Assembly (NCBI GenBank): GCA_023957385.1
Contig: JAMLGZ010000001.1
Coordinates: 1,102,923 to 1,166,922 of the forward strand
Source of the DNA: Brumimicrobium sp.
GTDB lineage: Bacteria > Bacteroidota > Bacteroidia > Flavobacteriales_D > Crocinitomicaceae
Direction of reading: 5' to 3'
DNA length: 64,000 bases
The notes beneath the pieces were generated by a model. That model did no database searches, was not told where the DNA came from, and saw nothing but the letters and a program-made list of their open reading frames with translations. Positions 43,758-51,144 of the stretch are shown here, one piece after another (the first letter of the stretch is position 1; every line of letters begins with the position of its first letter). The translations under genes and the position numbers were made by a program.

Positions 43758-43891
43758 GTTTATAAATAAGTGATATTTCTAAAAAAAAACTAGTTATTCA
43801 TTGATTACGGACTTCTCATAATCTGAAATCTGGAAACTTATTTAGTTGAATGCTGGTATTTTACTTTAGCTATTTAGTTCATTGATTATTG

Positions 43892-44173
43892 CTACTTGTC
43901 TAAATAATGTCCTATTGCAGAAAGAACTTCAACAGTTACAATTTTATCTTTTACTTCATAGATCATCCTGTCTTTATTGTTTATCCGTCTTGACCATTTG
44001 CCGGATAATTGATATTTCAAAGCTTCAGGTTGCCCAGTTCCAGTGTAAGGATGTTCTTTTAGTTCTTCTAATATTTTCTTAATTTTCTTTTCAGAAGATT
44101 TATTTCCTGACTTTTTATGTAAAGCAATATCTTTTAGAGCTTTTTCGGTTAATTCTACTATAAACTTTCCCAT
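43892..44173 (-). CDS. Txe/YoeB-family toxin (RelE-like mRNA interferase)
   Basis: The 93-residue product has the YoeB/Txe pattern: LTEKALKDIALHKKSGNKSS near the N-terminus, HPYTGTGQPEALKYQLSGKW (about 41-60), SRRINNKDRMIYEV and a C-terminal GHYLDK. The conserved arginine and the C-terminal His-Tyr expected for ribosome-dependent mRNA cleavage are present. The gene overlaps its antitoxin by 16 bases. The pair lies between two identical tRNA-Arg copies, as a small mobile islet would. Confidence 0.92.
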   Translation of the reverse strand: MGKFIVELTEKALKDIALHKKSGNKSSEKKIKKILEELKEHPYTGTGQPEALKYQLSGKWSRRINNKDRMIYEVKDKIVTVEVLSAIGHYLDK

Positions 44174-44370
44174 AGTTTGTCCACATCATTAACCCTATAT
44201 CTTTTTTTACTCGAAACTGATTTATTTATCATTTTTACAAATTCTGGATTATAAGGACTTTCTTCACGAATAACCTGAACTCCAGGTTTATCGGAAAACA
44301 TTTCTAATAAATCTTTAAGCATTTTTCCTGCTTTACTGTTTGAATTAATTTTTATTGTTATCGTTTCCAT
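44158..44370 (-). CDS. Antitoxin partner of the YoeB-like toxin
   Basis: The 70-residue product (start METITIKINSNSKAGKML) has an N-terminal strand-helix and a basic C-terminal tail (SSKKRYRVNDVDKLWESL) expected to wrap the toxin. I start it at 44370; the longer frame from 44472 has no antitoxin-like extension. It is typical of the DUF2683-like antitoxins paired with Txe/YoeB toxins in Bacteroidota. It probably represses its own operon with the toxin (family knowledge). Confidence 0.8.
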   Translation of the reverse strand: METITIKINSNSKAGKMLKDLLEMFSDKPGVQVIREESPYNPEFVKMINKSVSSKKRYRVNDVDKLWESL

Positions 44371-44578
44371 AATCCCAATCTTTATACAAAGATAACGTAT
44401 TTTGATGAGAAAAGTTGTTATTGGAGGTTTACTAATTAATACCCCTTTTCTACAATGTAATATCCTCAACAAGGATATTTATATTCTTCTGAATAATTAA
44501 ATATTTGCTATGTCTCGTTGTGCATTTAGCATAAAATATTGATTGTGGTATCGAGGAGTGACAAACAGTACCAAGGGA

Positions 44579-44654
44579 TGGTCGCGTAGCTCAGCTGGAT
44601 AGAGCAACTGCCTTCTAAGCAGTAGGTCACTGGTTCGAATCCAGTCGTGATCAC
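44579..44654 (+). tRNA. tRNA-Arg(TCT), copy 2
   Basis: Identical in sequence to the copy at 43646-43721, followed by an identical terminator. No promoter of its own was recognised, so its expression may depend on sequence between the copies. Confidence 0.92.
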
Positions 44655-44661
44655 AACAAAT

Positions 44662-44690
44662 GAAAGCCTTTCATTCAGAAAGGCTTTTTT
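44662..44690 (+). terminator. Terminator of tRNA-Arg copy 2
   Basis: The same stem as at 43729-43757. Confidence 0.85.
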
Positions 44691-44712
44691 GTTTATAAAT
44701 AAGTGATATTTC

Positions 44713-44955
44713 ATGGTTGAAGAATAGATTCCGTTCGCTTCGCGTATGCTACAAACGATAATCATAGTTGAAGAATAGATTCCGTTCGCTTCGCGTATGC
44801 TACAAACGATAATCATGGTTGAAGAATAGATTCCGTTCGCTTTGTGTATGCTACAAACGATAATCATGGTTGAAGAATAGATTCCGTTCGCTTCGTGTAT
44901 GCTACAAACGATAATCATGGTTGAAGAATAGATTCCGTTCGCTTCGCTCCGGAAT
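44713..44955. repeat. 51-bp tandem repeat, five copies
   Basis: Units of 51 bp contain GAAGAATAGATTCCGTTCGC and GCGTATGCTACAAACGATAA. The period is a multiple of 3, so a false repetitive ORF appears on the minus strand. A related array lies at 54600-54840. Confidence 0.9.
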
Positions 44956-45059
44956 GACACTTAATCCTTAAATAATAAGGGAGAGGGGGCGGCGAAGCCG
45001 CCCTCTCCCTCTGACTACCTTGACGGTTGTCATTCCGGAGCAAAGCGAACGGAATCTAA
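44929..45059. repeat. Nested inverted repeat (GATTCCGTTCGC ... GCGAACGGAATC)
   Basis: Outer arms GATTCCGTTCGCTTCGCTCC and GGAGCAAAGCGAACGGAATC with TGACA/TGTCA continue the pairing. An inner hairpin lies at 44979-45009 (GGGAGAGGGGGCGGC against GCCGCCCTCTCCC, two bases short). An almost identical structure lies at 54813-54944. Confidence 0.88.
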
Positions 45060-45189
45060 ATCCCTTTTCCGTAACGGTGATTGAGAGCCTGCAGCGAACG
45101 GAATCTAAATCTCTTTTCCGTAATGGTGATTGAGAGCCGGTATCGAACGGAATCTAAATCCCTTTTCCGTAACGGTGATTGAGAGTCTG
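45045..45189. repeat. 49-bp tandem repeat, left part (interrupted by the IS)
   Basis: Units GAACGGAATCTAAATCCC, TTTTCCGTAACGGTGATTGA and GAGTCTGCATC repeat about every 49 bp. The array is split by the IS at CTG and continues at 46820-47035. Confidence 0.85.
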
Positions 45190-45242
45190 TGTCTTGTCCT
45201 GAAATAGGTTTACACATTTATTAACCATAAAAAGTGTAAACA

Positions 45243-45674
45243 ATGCAAAAAAGTAAAGTCAATTTAGGACTAAAATCTTCGGGAGAATTTAATTTAGAAG
45301 AACGGAGGCAAATCATTGAAGAATATCTTCAATCAGATTGTACTAAAAGAGAAATCTGGTATAAATATACCGGTCAAGAACATGAAAAAGGTTATCTTTT
45401 AAATTGGATGCGTCAACTAGGTTACCAAGTTCCAGAGAAAAGAGTTAAATTTGTTTCGACTAAAACACTAGCTATGAGCAACAAAGCCAAAGAATCGGTA
45501 GAAGTAACTCAATTAAAGGAAAAAATTAAACAGCTAGAAAAGGCACTAGTCAGCTCTGAACTAAGAGCCACTGCGTATGAAACAATGATTGAAATTGCAG
45601 AAAAGGAGCTAAAAATAAGTATTAAAAAAAGTCCAATACCAAACAATCTTTACGATAAAAATGCGTCAACCTAA
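45243..45674 (+). CDS. IS3-family transposase OrfA (helix-turn-helix subunit)
   Basis: The 143-residue product has a DNA-binding N-terminal region (LEERRQIIEEYLQSDCTKRE followed by WLNWMRQLGY-like residues) and a C-terminal leucine-zipper-like coiled coil (VTQLKEKIKQLEKALVSSEL, about residues 84-103). It starts 53 bases inside the left end of the IS. OrfB begins 14 bases before its stop. Confidence 0.88.
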   Translation: MQKSKVNLGLKSSGEFNLEERRQIIEEYLQSDCTKREIWYKYTGQEHEKGYLLNWMRQLGYQVPEKRVKFVSTKTLAMSNKAKESVEVTQLKEKIKQLEKALVSSELRATAYETMIEIAEKELKISIKKSPIPNNLYDKNAST

Positions 45675-46569
45675 AATAGGATTAAGCAAATTATGCTGGT
45701 TGTTTGGTGTTACTCGTCAGGCATATTATCAGAGTTTTTATAGAGCAGAATTTCAAGAAATTGAACAAGCTTTAGTATTAAAAGAAGTCATTTCTATTAG
45801 AAATAATCATCCAAGAATAGGAACTAGGAATTTGTACATTATGTTGGAAAGTTTTCTGCTAGAGCACCAAATAAAAATGGGGAGAGATGCTTTGTTTGAC
45901 TTGCTTTCCCTACATACTTTATTGATTAGAAGGAGAAAAAGAGTCATCAGAACAACCCAGTCTAATCACTGGATGAGAAAATACCCCAACTTAATAAGAG
46001 CATTTATTCCAACTGCTCCTAACCAGTTATGGGTAAGTGATATAACTTATTGGAAAACAGGATTTGGTGTTTTGTATATTTCTTTAATTACAGATGCTTT
46101 TAGTCATAAAATAATTGGTTATAACCTAGCTCAATCTCTTGAAGCCATTGAGAGTTTAAAGGCTCTTAAAATGGCATTAAAGCAGGATATATTGTCGCAA
46201 AATCTTATTCATCATTCTGACAGAGGGAGTCAGTATTGCAGCTATAAATATGTAAATCTCTTAAATAGTTATGATGTTCAAATAAGTATGACTGAATCTG
46301 GAGATCCGTTAGAAAATGCCGTTGCAGAAAGGGTTAATGGAATACTAAAAGAAGAATATTTAGAGTATTATAAAGTAAGAACTTTTAAGCAGGCTAAGGA
46401 GTTATTTGACAAGGTGGTTGTTCTGTATAATGAACATAGACCTCACATGAGTATTGGGAATCAAACTCCTAATAAGGTTCATTTAGGAGAGGTGGAAAAG
46501 GGCGAAAGGAAATGGAAAACATATTATAGAAAAGTAAATCAAGAACAAAAAAGTGAAGAGTGTGTATAG
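45661..46569 (+). CDS. IS3-family transposase OrfB (DDE integrase)
   Basis: The 302-residue product has an HTH_21-like segment and an rve integrase core. The acidic triad is visible as D in NQLWVSDITYW (about 122), D in LIHHSDRGSQYC (about 184) and E in PLENAVAERVNGILKEEYL (about 219-222). It has its own ATG overlapping orfA by 14 bases in the +1 frame. Translational coupling, or a +1/-2 shift, would be needed rather than the common -1 frameshift. It is intact and may be active. Confidence 0.93.
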   Translation: MRQPKIGLSKLCWLFGVTRQAYYQSFYRAEFQEIEQALVLKEVISIRNNHPRIGTRNLYIMLESFLLEHQIKMGRDALFDLLSLHTLLIRRRKRVIRTTQSNHWMRKYPNLIRAFIPTAPNQLWVSDITYWKTGFGVLYISLITDAFSHKIIGYNLAQSLEAIESLKALKMALKQDILSQNLIHHSDRGSQYCSYKYVNLLNSYDVQISMTESGDPLENAVAERVNGILKEEYLEYYKVRTFKQAKELFDKVVVLYNEHRPHMSIGNQTPNKVHLGEVEKGERKWKTYYRKVNQEQKSEECV

Positions 46570-46609
46570 GTTTTTTTTAGGCATTAAGACCTCTAAAGTA
46601 TTTAGAAAA

Positions 46610-46629
46610 GGGCTAACAAAAGTTAGCCC
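46610..46629 (+). terminator. Hairpin downstream of orfB inside the IS
   Basis: GGGCTAAC, loop AAAA, GTTAGCCC. There is no strong T-run after it, so the terminator call is moderate. Confidence 0.5.
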
Positions 46630-46819
46630 CATAACAAAGTTTAATACTTCGTCGGTCGTCGATTTATCCCTGATAAGTTGCTCCTCAGCAGAGCTTATTT
46701 CCGTTTCCATCGATAATGCAAAAATAAATAAAATGTAAATGAATTTTAGGATTAAAATAAAATGTAAATTTATAACAGGATTAAAGAGAAAAAGTGTAAA
46801 CTTTTTTTAGGACGAGACA

Positions 46820-47035
46820 CTGCATCGAACGGAATCTAAATCCCTTTTTGTAATTGTGTTTGAGAGTCTGCATCGAACGGAATCTAAATCCCTTTTCCGT
46901 AACGGTGGTTGAGAGTCTGCATCGAACGGAATCTAAATCCATTTTCATAACGGTGATTGAGAGCCGGTATCGAACGGAATCTAAATCCCTTTTCCGTAAC
47001 GGTGATTGAGAGTCTGCATCGAATGGAATCTATTC
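46820..47035. repeat. 49-bp tandem repeat, right part
   Basis: About four further units of GAACGGAATCTAAATCCC with TAACGGTGATTGAGAGTCTG, continuing the array interrupted by the IS. Confidence 0.85.
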
Positions 47036-47040
47036 AATAG

Positions 47041-47347
47041 CCATAACCGTTCTTTGTCTGGTCTGATTAAAATGCTTCCATTGTTTTGGAAGTCTATTCC
47101 TTGAAAAAAAACATCCACAAATTTTTTTTATTGCGAAATATATTCGTACATTTCTAACATCAAATAAGAACATACGGTGTTCATCTATTTGAAACCGATC
47201 ATTCGGTTGCCCATGTAGCGTTGTTTGAAACTTAAAAATATTTATTTAGAGTGACACTTGATTTGTCTATGGCGAGCCTCCCTTCGTTCCTTCTACAGGA
47301 AAAAGGATAACCCAGAGGATTACAGAACCAAATAAGAAACTCTAGAA
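47041..47347. other. Intergenic region with no recognised feature
   Basis: AT-rich sequence without a credible ORF, RNA or repeat; it probably holds the promoter for the porin gene. Confidence 0.5.
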
Positions 47348-47455
47348 ATGCTTAATCAGAGGTTTAAAATTTTTAGCTACATGGGTTTTTTTATGTTTCT
47401 GATTCTTTTCTCTTTATATTTTTTCCCAGAGGTGTGCCCAAGGATTCATTCTTAA
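47348..47455 (+). CDS. Possible 35-residue single-span membrane protein
   Basis: An ATG-started frame reads MLNQRFKIFSYMGFFMFLIL and continues hydrophobic to SLYFFPEV, then a stop. One membrane helix is predicted by eye. It overlaps the GTG start of the next long frame and might be a small leader protein or a remnant. Support is weak. Confidence 0.3.
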   Translation: MLNQRFKIFSYMGFFMFLILFSLYFFPEVCPRIHS

Positions 47456-49254
47456 TTTGTAATATTGTCCTCCTAATTAGCGTTGATACTAATTTGAAAT
47501 TGCACGTGGATTTAAGAAAATCAGTTGTACTCCTTTTGCTTTTGTTGCCTAATCTTTTGTGGGGACAAGAAAAATTCTTTTACCCTAGAGTAGATTCTAT
47601 TACAATTGATTATCGCTCAGATAATCATTGGCTGGATTCAATTGACGCAGGTTTTATCGGTGATATAAATCTTCGTCCTGCCGCTGGATTTGAGCAGTTG
47701 ATGGAGCATAATCTTGCAAAAAATATCTTCTCAAATACGGGTGGTTTAGCCTATCTATTTGAAAGTAAAAAAGTGATTCCAAAGTTTTCTGGACTTCCTT
47801 ATGTGGGTTTCCAATATGCATTTGGCACCAAAGTAACGCAGGACCTAAAAGTTGAATATCAACAATTTTATCGCCCTCAAACGCATTTACATTTTATGTA
47901 TAACCGCAGAACAAGTAATGGCCTGTTAAGAAATAGCGGCTATACCTTGAATGATTTAAGTTTGCTGTTTTATCATCAGAAGAAACGATATGCAACAAAT
48001 GTTGATGCTTATTTTGGAGCGTATGATTATGCTGAAAATTTTGGAATTGCTACCGATACTCTTTTGCAAGATTTTGCGATAGAATTTACGCCTATTAATA
48101 ATGAAACAGCCCAAACAAAAGTTAGAAAATTAGACGTAAAATGGGATAACTATTTTCGGATTATTGGAGATTCTTTAATCGGAACAGGATTGAAAACAAG
48201 ACATCAATATACTTTGACAAATCGTAAGTTTGAAGACCAGATTTTCAATGACTCTCTCTATGATACCTTGTATATAGATACCCTTGCTACACGAGATCAA
48301 TATCAAACAGGACGCATTTCAAATGGAGCTGGTTTTTATTTTAGTTCGCCTTATTTTCAGATTGATGCCACGATTAATCATTCCTACTGGAGAAATCAGA
48401 ATTTAGGTGTAAATAGAGATACAAATGAGTTGTTTGTACATTCCAACCTTTCGGCAACTTTTAAAAACAAATTCTTCTTAGGAAATGAATTCTATTTCAA
48501 TATACTTGGAGCTATTGGTGAAATCAAAGATTATGTGCGCTTAGATTACCGAATAGTAAAGAATCTTGATTTTCGAGGAAAAGTTAATTTTGAAAATGTT
48601 TATCCAGACCCTTATCAACGCTTTCATCAAGCCAATTATTACCAATGGGAAATTGATAAACTGAAAATGCAACAGAAATTACAAGTATCAGGTGGAATTA
48701 AGTACGGAGATACCAGTTTTGTGCAAGCCAATGTCTTATGGACCACTATAACAAATGGACGGTACTTTATTGGTAATCAGTGGCGACAAGATACGTTGGA
48801 TGTAGTTAGTGTAGGTGCTATTCAAGTAAAAGGAGCTATAAGACTCAAGTGGTTCGCTTTTTACCCATCAATTACCTATCGTTTTGGTTCTGCTAATTTT
48901 GCTTATCAACCAGTATTTTCTACTATGAACCGTATTTCTTTCTCTTTTAAATTGTTTAAAGCCAAGAAACTAGGAATGGCTGTTGGAACGGATGTAGGCT
49001 ATGAAACAGCATATCAATATATGGCATACAATAATGTGCTGGATGTGTATGCACCTCTCCAAAATGGAGCAAAAGCTGGAAATATGCTCAAATTGAATGC
49101 CTTCTTGGCTTTGTCTATCGATCAATTTCGATTTTTCGTAAAGGCTGAAAACCTTTCGTCACTGTGGAATGATGCTACTACACGCATAGATGTAAATTAT
49201 CCCATAACGCCCATGATGATACGTATTGGAATTACGTGGGATTTCTTTAATTAA
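47434..49254 (+). CDS. Putative porin (Porin_10 family)
   Basis: The frame has 606 codons. A signal peptide (SVVLLLLLLPNLLWGQ) ends at about codon 45, so the true start is probably an internal TTG or GTG (47494 or 47506) rather than the GTG at 47434; I keep the full frame because none has a clear ribosome site. The mature protein is rich in aromatic strand-like segments (FQYAFGTKVTQDLKVEYQQF, LHFMYNRRTSNG) and ends PMMIRIGITWDFFN, a barrel-closing strand. The size and the early GLPYVGFQYAFG resemble the Porin_10 'putative porin' group of Bacteroidota. Confidence 0.8.
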   Translation: MPKDSFLICNIVLLISVDTNLKLHVDLRKSVVLLLLLLPNLLWGQEKFFYPRVDSITIDYRSDNHWLDSIDAGFIGDINLRPAAGFEQLMEHNLAKNIFSNTGGLAYLFESKKVIPKFSGLPYVGFQYAFGTKVTQDLKVEYQQFYRPQTHLHFMYNRRTSNGLLRNSGYTLNDLSLLFYHQKKRYATNVDAYFGAYDYAENFGIATDTLLQDFAIEFTPINNETAQTKVRKLDVKWDNYFRIIGDSLIGTGLKTRHQYTLTNRKFEDQIFNDSLYDTLYIDTLATRDQYQTGRISNGAGFYFSSPYFQIDATINHSYWRNQNLGVNRDTNELFVHSNLSATFKNKFFLGNEFYFNILGAIGEIKDYVRLDYRIVKNLDFRGKVNFENVYPDPYQRFHQANYYQWEIDKLKMQQKLQVSGGIKYGDTSFVQANVLWTTITNGRYFIGNQWRQDTLDVVSVGAIQVKGAIRLKWFAFYPSITYRFGSANFAYQPVFSTMNRISFSFKLFKAKKLGMAVGTDVGYETAYQYMAYNNVLDVYAPLQNGAKAGNMLKLNAFLALSIDQFRFFVKAENLSSLWNDATTRIDVNYPITPMMIRIGITWDFFN

Positions 49255-49346
49255 TAAGGGTTAATCTCTTCACGTTCTTTGCAGTTAAATGAGTAGCATT
49301 TTAAATCATCTACCACTTAAATATTTATTTTTGTAAAAAACAGAAT

Positions 49347-51083
49347 ATGCAATTTACATTTGACATTCATAACGCCAACCAACAATATCTGCAAATCACT
49401 GCAAAGATTAAAGTAAGTAAAGCACAAACCCAATTATTCTTTCCTGCATGGCGACCAGGAAGGTATGAATTAGGAGATTTTGCAAAAAACGTCAACCATT
49501 TCCAGGTTTTAGATGAAAAGAAAAAGCCGTTAAGTTTTGAAAAGACGAGTAAAAATTCTTGGCTCATTCAAACGAAAGGAGTCAAAGAAATGACGGTGAA
49601 GTATAGCTATTATGCTGCCGATTTGAATGCAGGTTCCACCTATTTGGATGCTACTCAGTTATACGTAAACCCTGTGAATTGCTGTGTGTTTACCGATGAG
49701 ACGTTTAATGATCCTATTACCGTTCAACTGAATATTCCTGACAATTGGAAGATTGCCCATTCTTTAAAAGGAAAAGGCAAAAAATTAGAAGCCAAACATT
49801 ATGATGAACTGGCAGATTCTCCATTTATTTGTTCTGCTGATCTACAACATAATTCATATACTGTAGCAGGAACACAATTTCATGTATGGTTTAACGGTAT
49901 CATAAAGCCCGACTGGAAGCGTTTACTCCAAGATTTTGAAGGATTTACCAAGGCGCAAATCGATAAATTTGGAGCATTTCCTAGCAAAGAATATCATTTC
50001 TTGTTTCAGATTTTACCCATAAATGCCTATCATGGCGTGGAGCATTCTAAATCGACTGTTATAGCGTTTGGACCAAGTTACTCTGTGTTTGAAGAGAATT
50101 ATAAGGAATTGTTAGGCGTAAGTTCGCACGAATTATATCATACATGGAATATCAAGGCTATTCGTCCGAAAGAAATGTTTCCGTATGACTTTAAAAAGGA
50201 GAATTATTCTCGTTTGGGTTACATCGCAGAAGGAGTAACAACCTATATGGGCGATTTAATGCTCTTAAAAGGAGGCGTGTTTACCATCGCCCAATACCTA
50301 TATGAAATGGATGCACAATTGCAAAAGCATTTTGACAATTTTGGAAGATTGAATTATAGCGTAGCTGAGTCTTCTTTTGATACATGGTTAGATGGCTACG
50401 TGCCTGGAGCACCGGGAAGAAAAGTGTCTATTTATACCGAAGGATGTTTACTCGCTTTTATAGCAGATGTTTACATTATGAAGCAATCCAAAAACAAATA
50501 CTCCTTGGATACTTTGATGCGTGTAATGTATGAGAAATACGCTTTAAAAGGAAAGGGAATTACTGAAAAAGACTACCAAAAAGAGATGGAGAAATTAACA
50601 GGCACATCTATGCAGTGGTATTTTGATGATTATGTCAATGGCACTAAAAGTTACCGCGAAATCTTGTTAACTAGCTTTGATTATTTAGGTTTAACGATGA
50701 GTGAGTTTCCTTTGAAAAGTGAGTTCGCAAGCTATTACGGTGGAAAATTAAGTGAAAATACCCACCCATTTATCACAGCTATTTATCCAGATAGTCCTTT
50801 AGATTTATCAGGAGCGATGTTGGGTGACCAAATCGTTGCAATCAATGGAATCGCAGTGAATAATAATGTAGATCGTTGGTTGAGATATTTTGGAAAAGGG
50901 AAAATCAAATTGACAGTTCTTCGAAAAGGAGTTACACTAAGTCTGAACATGACTACTTCCAACAAAAAGGATCAAACAAAAGATGTTTATTATCAAGGTT
51001 ATAGCGTAACTATGAAACCCGAACTTACCCAAGAAGAGAGGGATGCACTTCAAGTATGGGTAGTAGCATCTGATTGTAAATAA
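49347..51083 (+). CDS. M61-family metallopeptidase with PDZ domain
   Basis: The 578-residue product has an M61 N-terminal beta domain (about 1-160; WRPGRYELGDFAKNV), a thermolysin-like catalytic domain with the zinc motif HELYH in VSSHELYHTWNIKAIRP (about residue 260), a downstream GYIAEGVTTYMGDL supplying the third ligand, and a C-terminal PDZ domain (YPDSPLDLSGAMLGDQIVAI, about 470-490). M61 enzymes are glycyl aminopeptidase-like. No clear signal peptide is visible, so the location is uncertain. It is transcribed with, or just upstream of, icmF. Confidence 0.93.
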   Translation: MQFTFDIHNANQQYLQITAKIKVSKAQTQLFFPAWRPGRYELGDFAKNVNHFQVLDEKKKPLSFEKTSKNSWLIQTKGVKEMTVKYSYYAADLNAGSTYLDATQLYVNPVNCCVFTDETFNDPITVQLNIPDNWKIAHSLKGKGKKLEAKHYDELADSPFICSADLQHNSYTVAGTQFHVWFNGIIKPDWKRLLQDFEGFTKAQIDKFGAFPSKEYHFLFQILPINAYHGVEHSKSTVIAFGPSYSVFEENYKELLGVSSHELYHTWNIKAIRPKEMFPYDFKKENYSRLGYIAEGVTTYMGDLMLLKGGVFTIAQYLYEMDAQLQKHFDNFGRLNYSVAESSFDTWLDGYVPGAPGRKVSIYTEGCLLAFIADVYIMKQSKNKYSLDTLMRVMYEKYALKGKGITEKDYQKEMEKLTGTSMQWYFDDYVNGTKSYREILLTSFDYLGLTMSEFPLKSEFASYYGGKLSENTHPFITAIYPDSPLDLSGAMLGDQIVAINGIAVNNNVDRWLRYFGKGKIKLTVLRKGVTLSLNMTTSNKKDQTKDVYYQGYSVTMKPELTQEERDALQVWVVASDCK

Positions 51084-51087
51084 CTTA

Positions 51088-51122
51088 TTGAGTAAATCCA
51101 CGAATAAAAATCATTATATTTG
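51088..51122 (+). promoter_or_regulatory. Candidate promoter of icmF
   Basis: TTG (51088-51090), 24 nt, TATATTTG (51115-51122), 22 bases before the icmF ATG. The -7 part is a perfect match; spacing is long. Confidence 0.45.
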
Positions 51123-51144
51123 CACCCATTCATTTTGAAAGATT

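Larger units (their letters stand above)
43637..43779. repeat. 143-bp direct repeat carrying tRNA-Arg, copy 1
   Basis: A perfect 143-bp direct repeat with 44570-44712; it contains the whole tRNA-Arg and its terminator. The 790 bp between the copies hold the toxin-antitoxin pair. Confidence 0.95.
44570..44712. repeat. 143-bp direct repeat carrying tRNA-Arg, copy 2
   Basis: A perfect copy of 43637-43779. Confidence 0.95.
45190..46819 (+). mobile_element. IS3-family insertion sequence
   Basis: A 1,630-bp element with imperfect terminal inverted repeats: left TGTCTTGTCCTGAAATAGG and right (read inward) TGTCTCGTCCTAAAAAAAG, both continuing into TTTACAC. A 3-bp target duplication CTG flanks it (45187-45189 and 46820-46822). 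Removing the IS and one CTG recreates GAGAGTCTGCATCGAACGG, the sequence of the neighbouring repeat units, which confirms the boundaries. It encodes orfA and orfB and looks intact. Confidence 0.95.

Noticed and set aside
44526..44960. 144-codon minus-strand ORF with ANGIYSST repeats
   Set aside because: It is a reading of the 51-bp tandem repeat and of the tRNA-Arg copy on the other strand, so not a gene.
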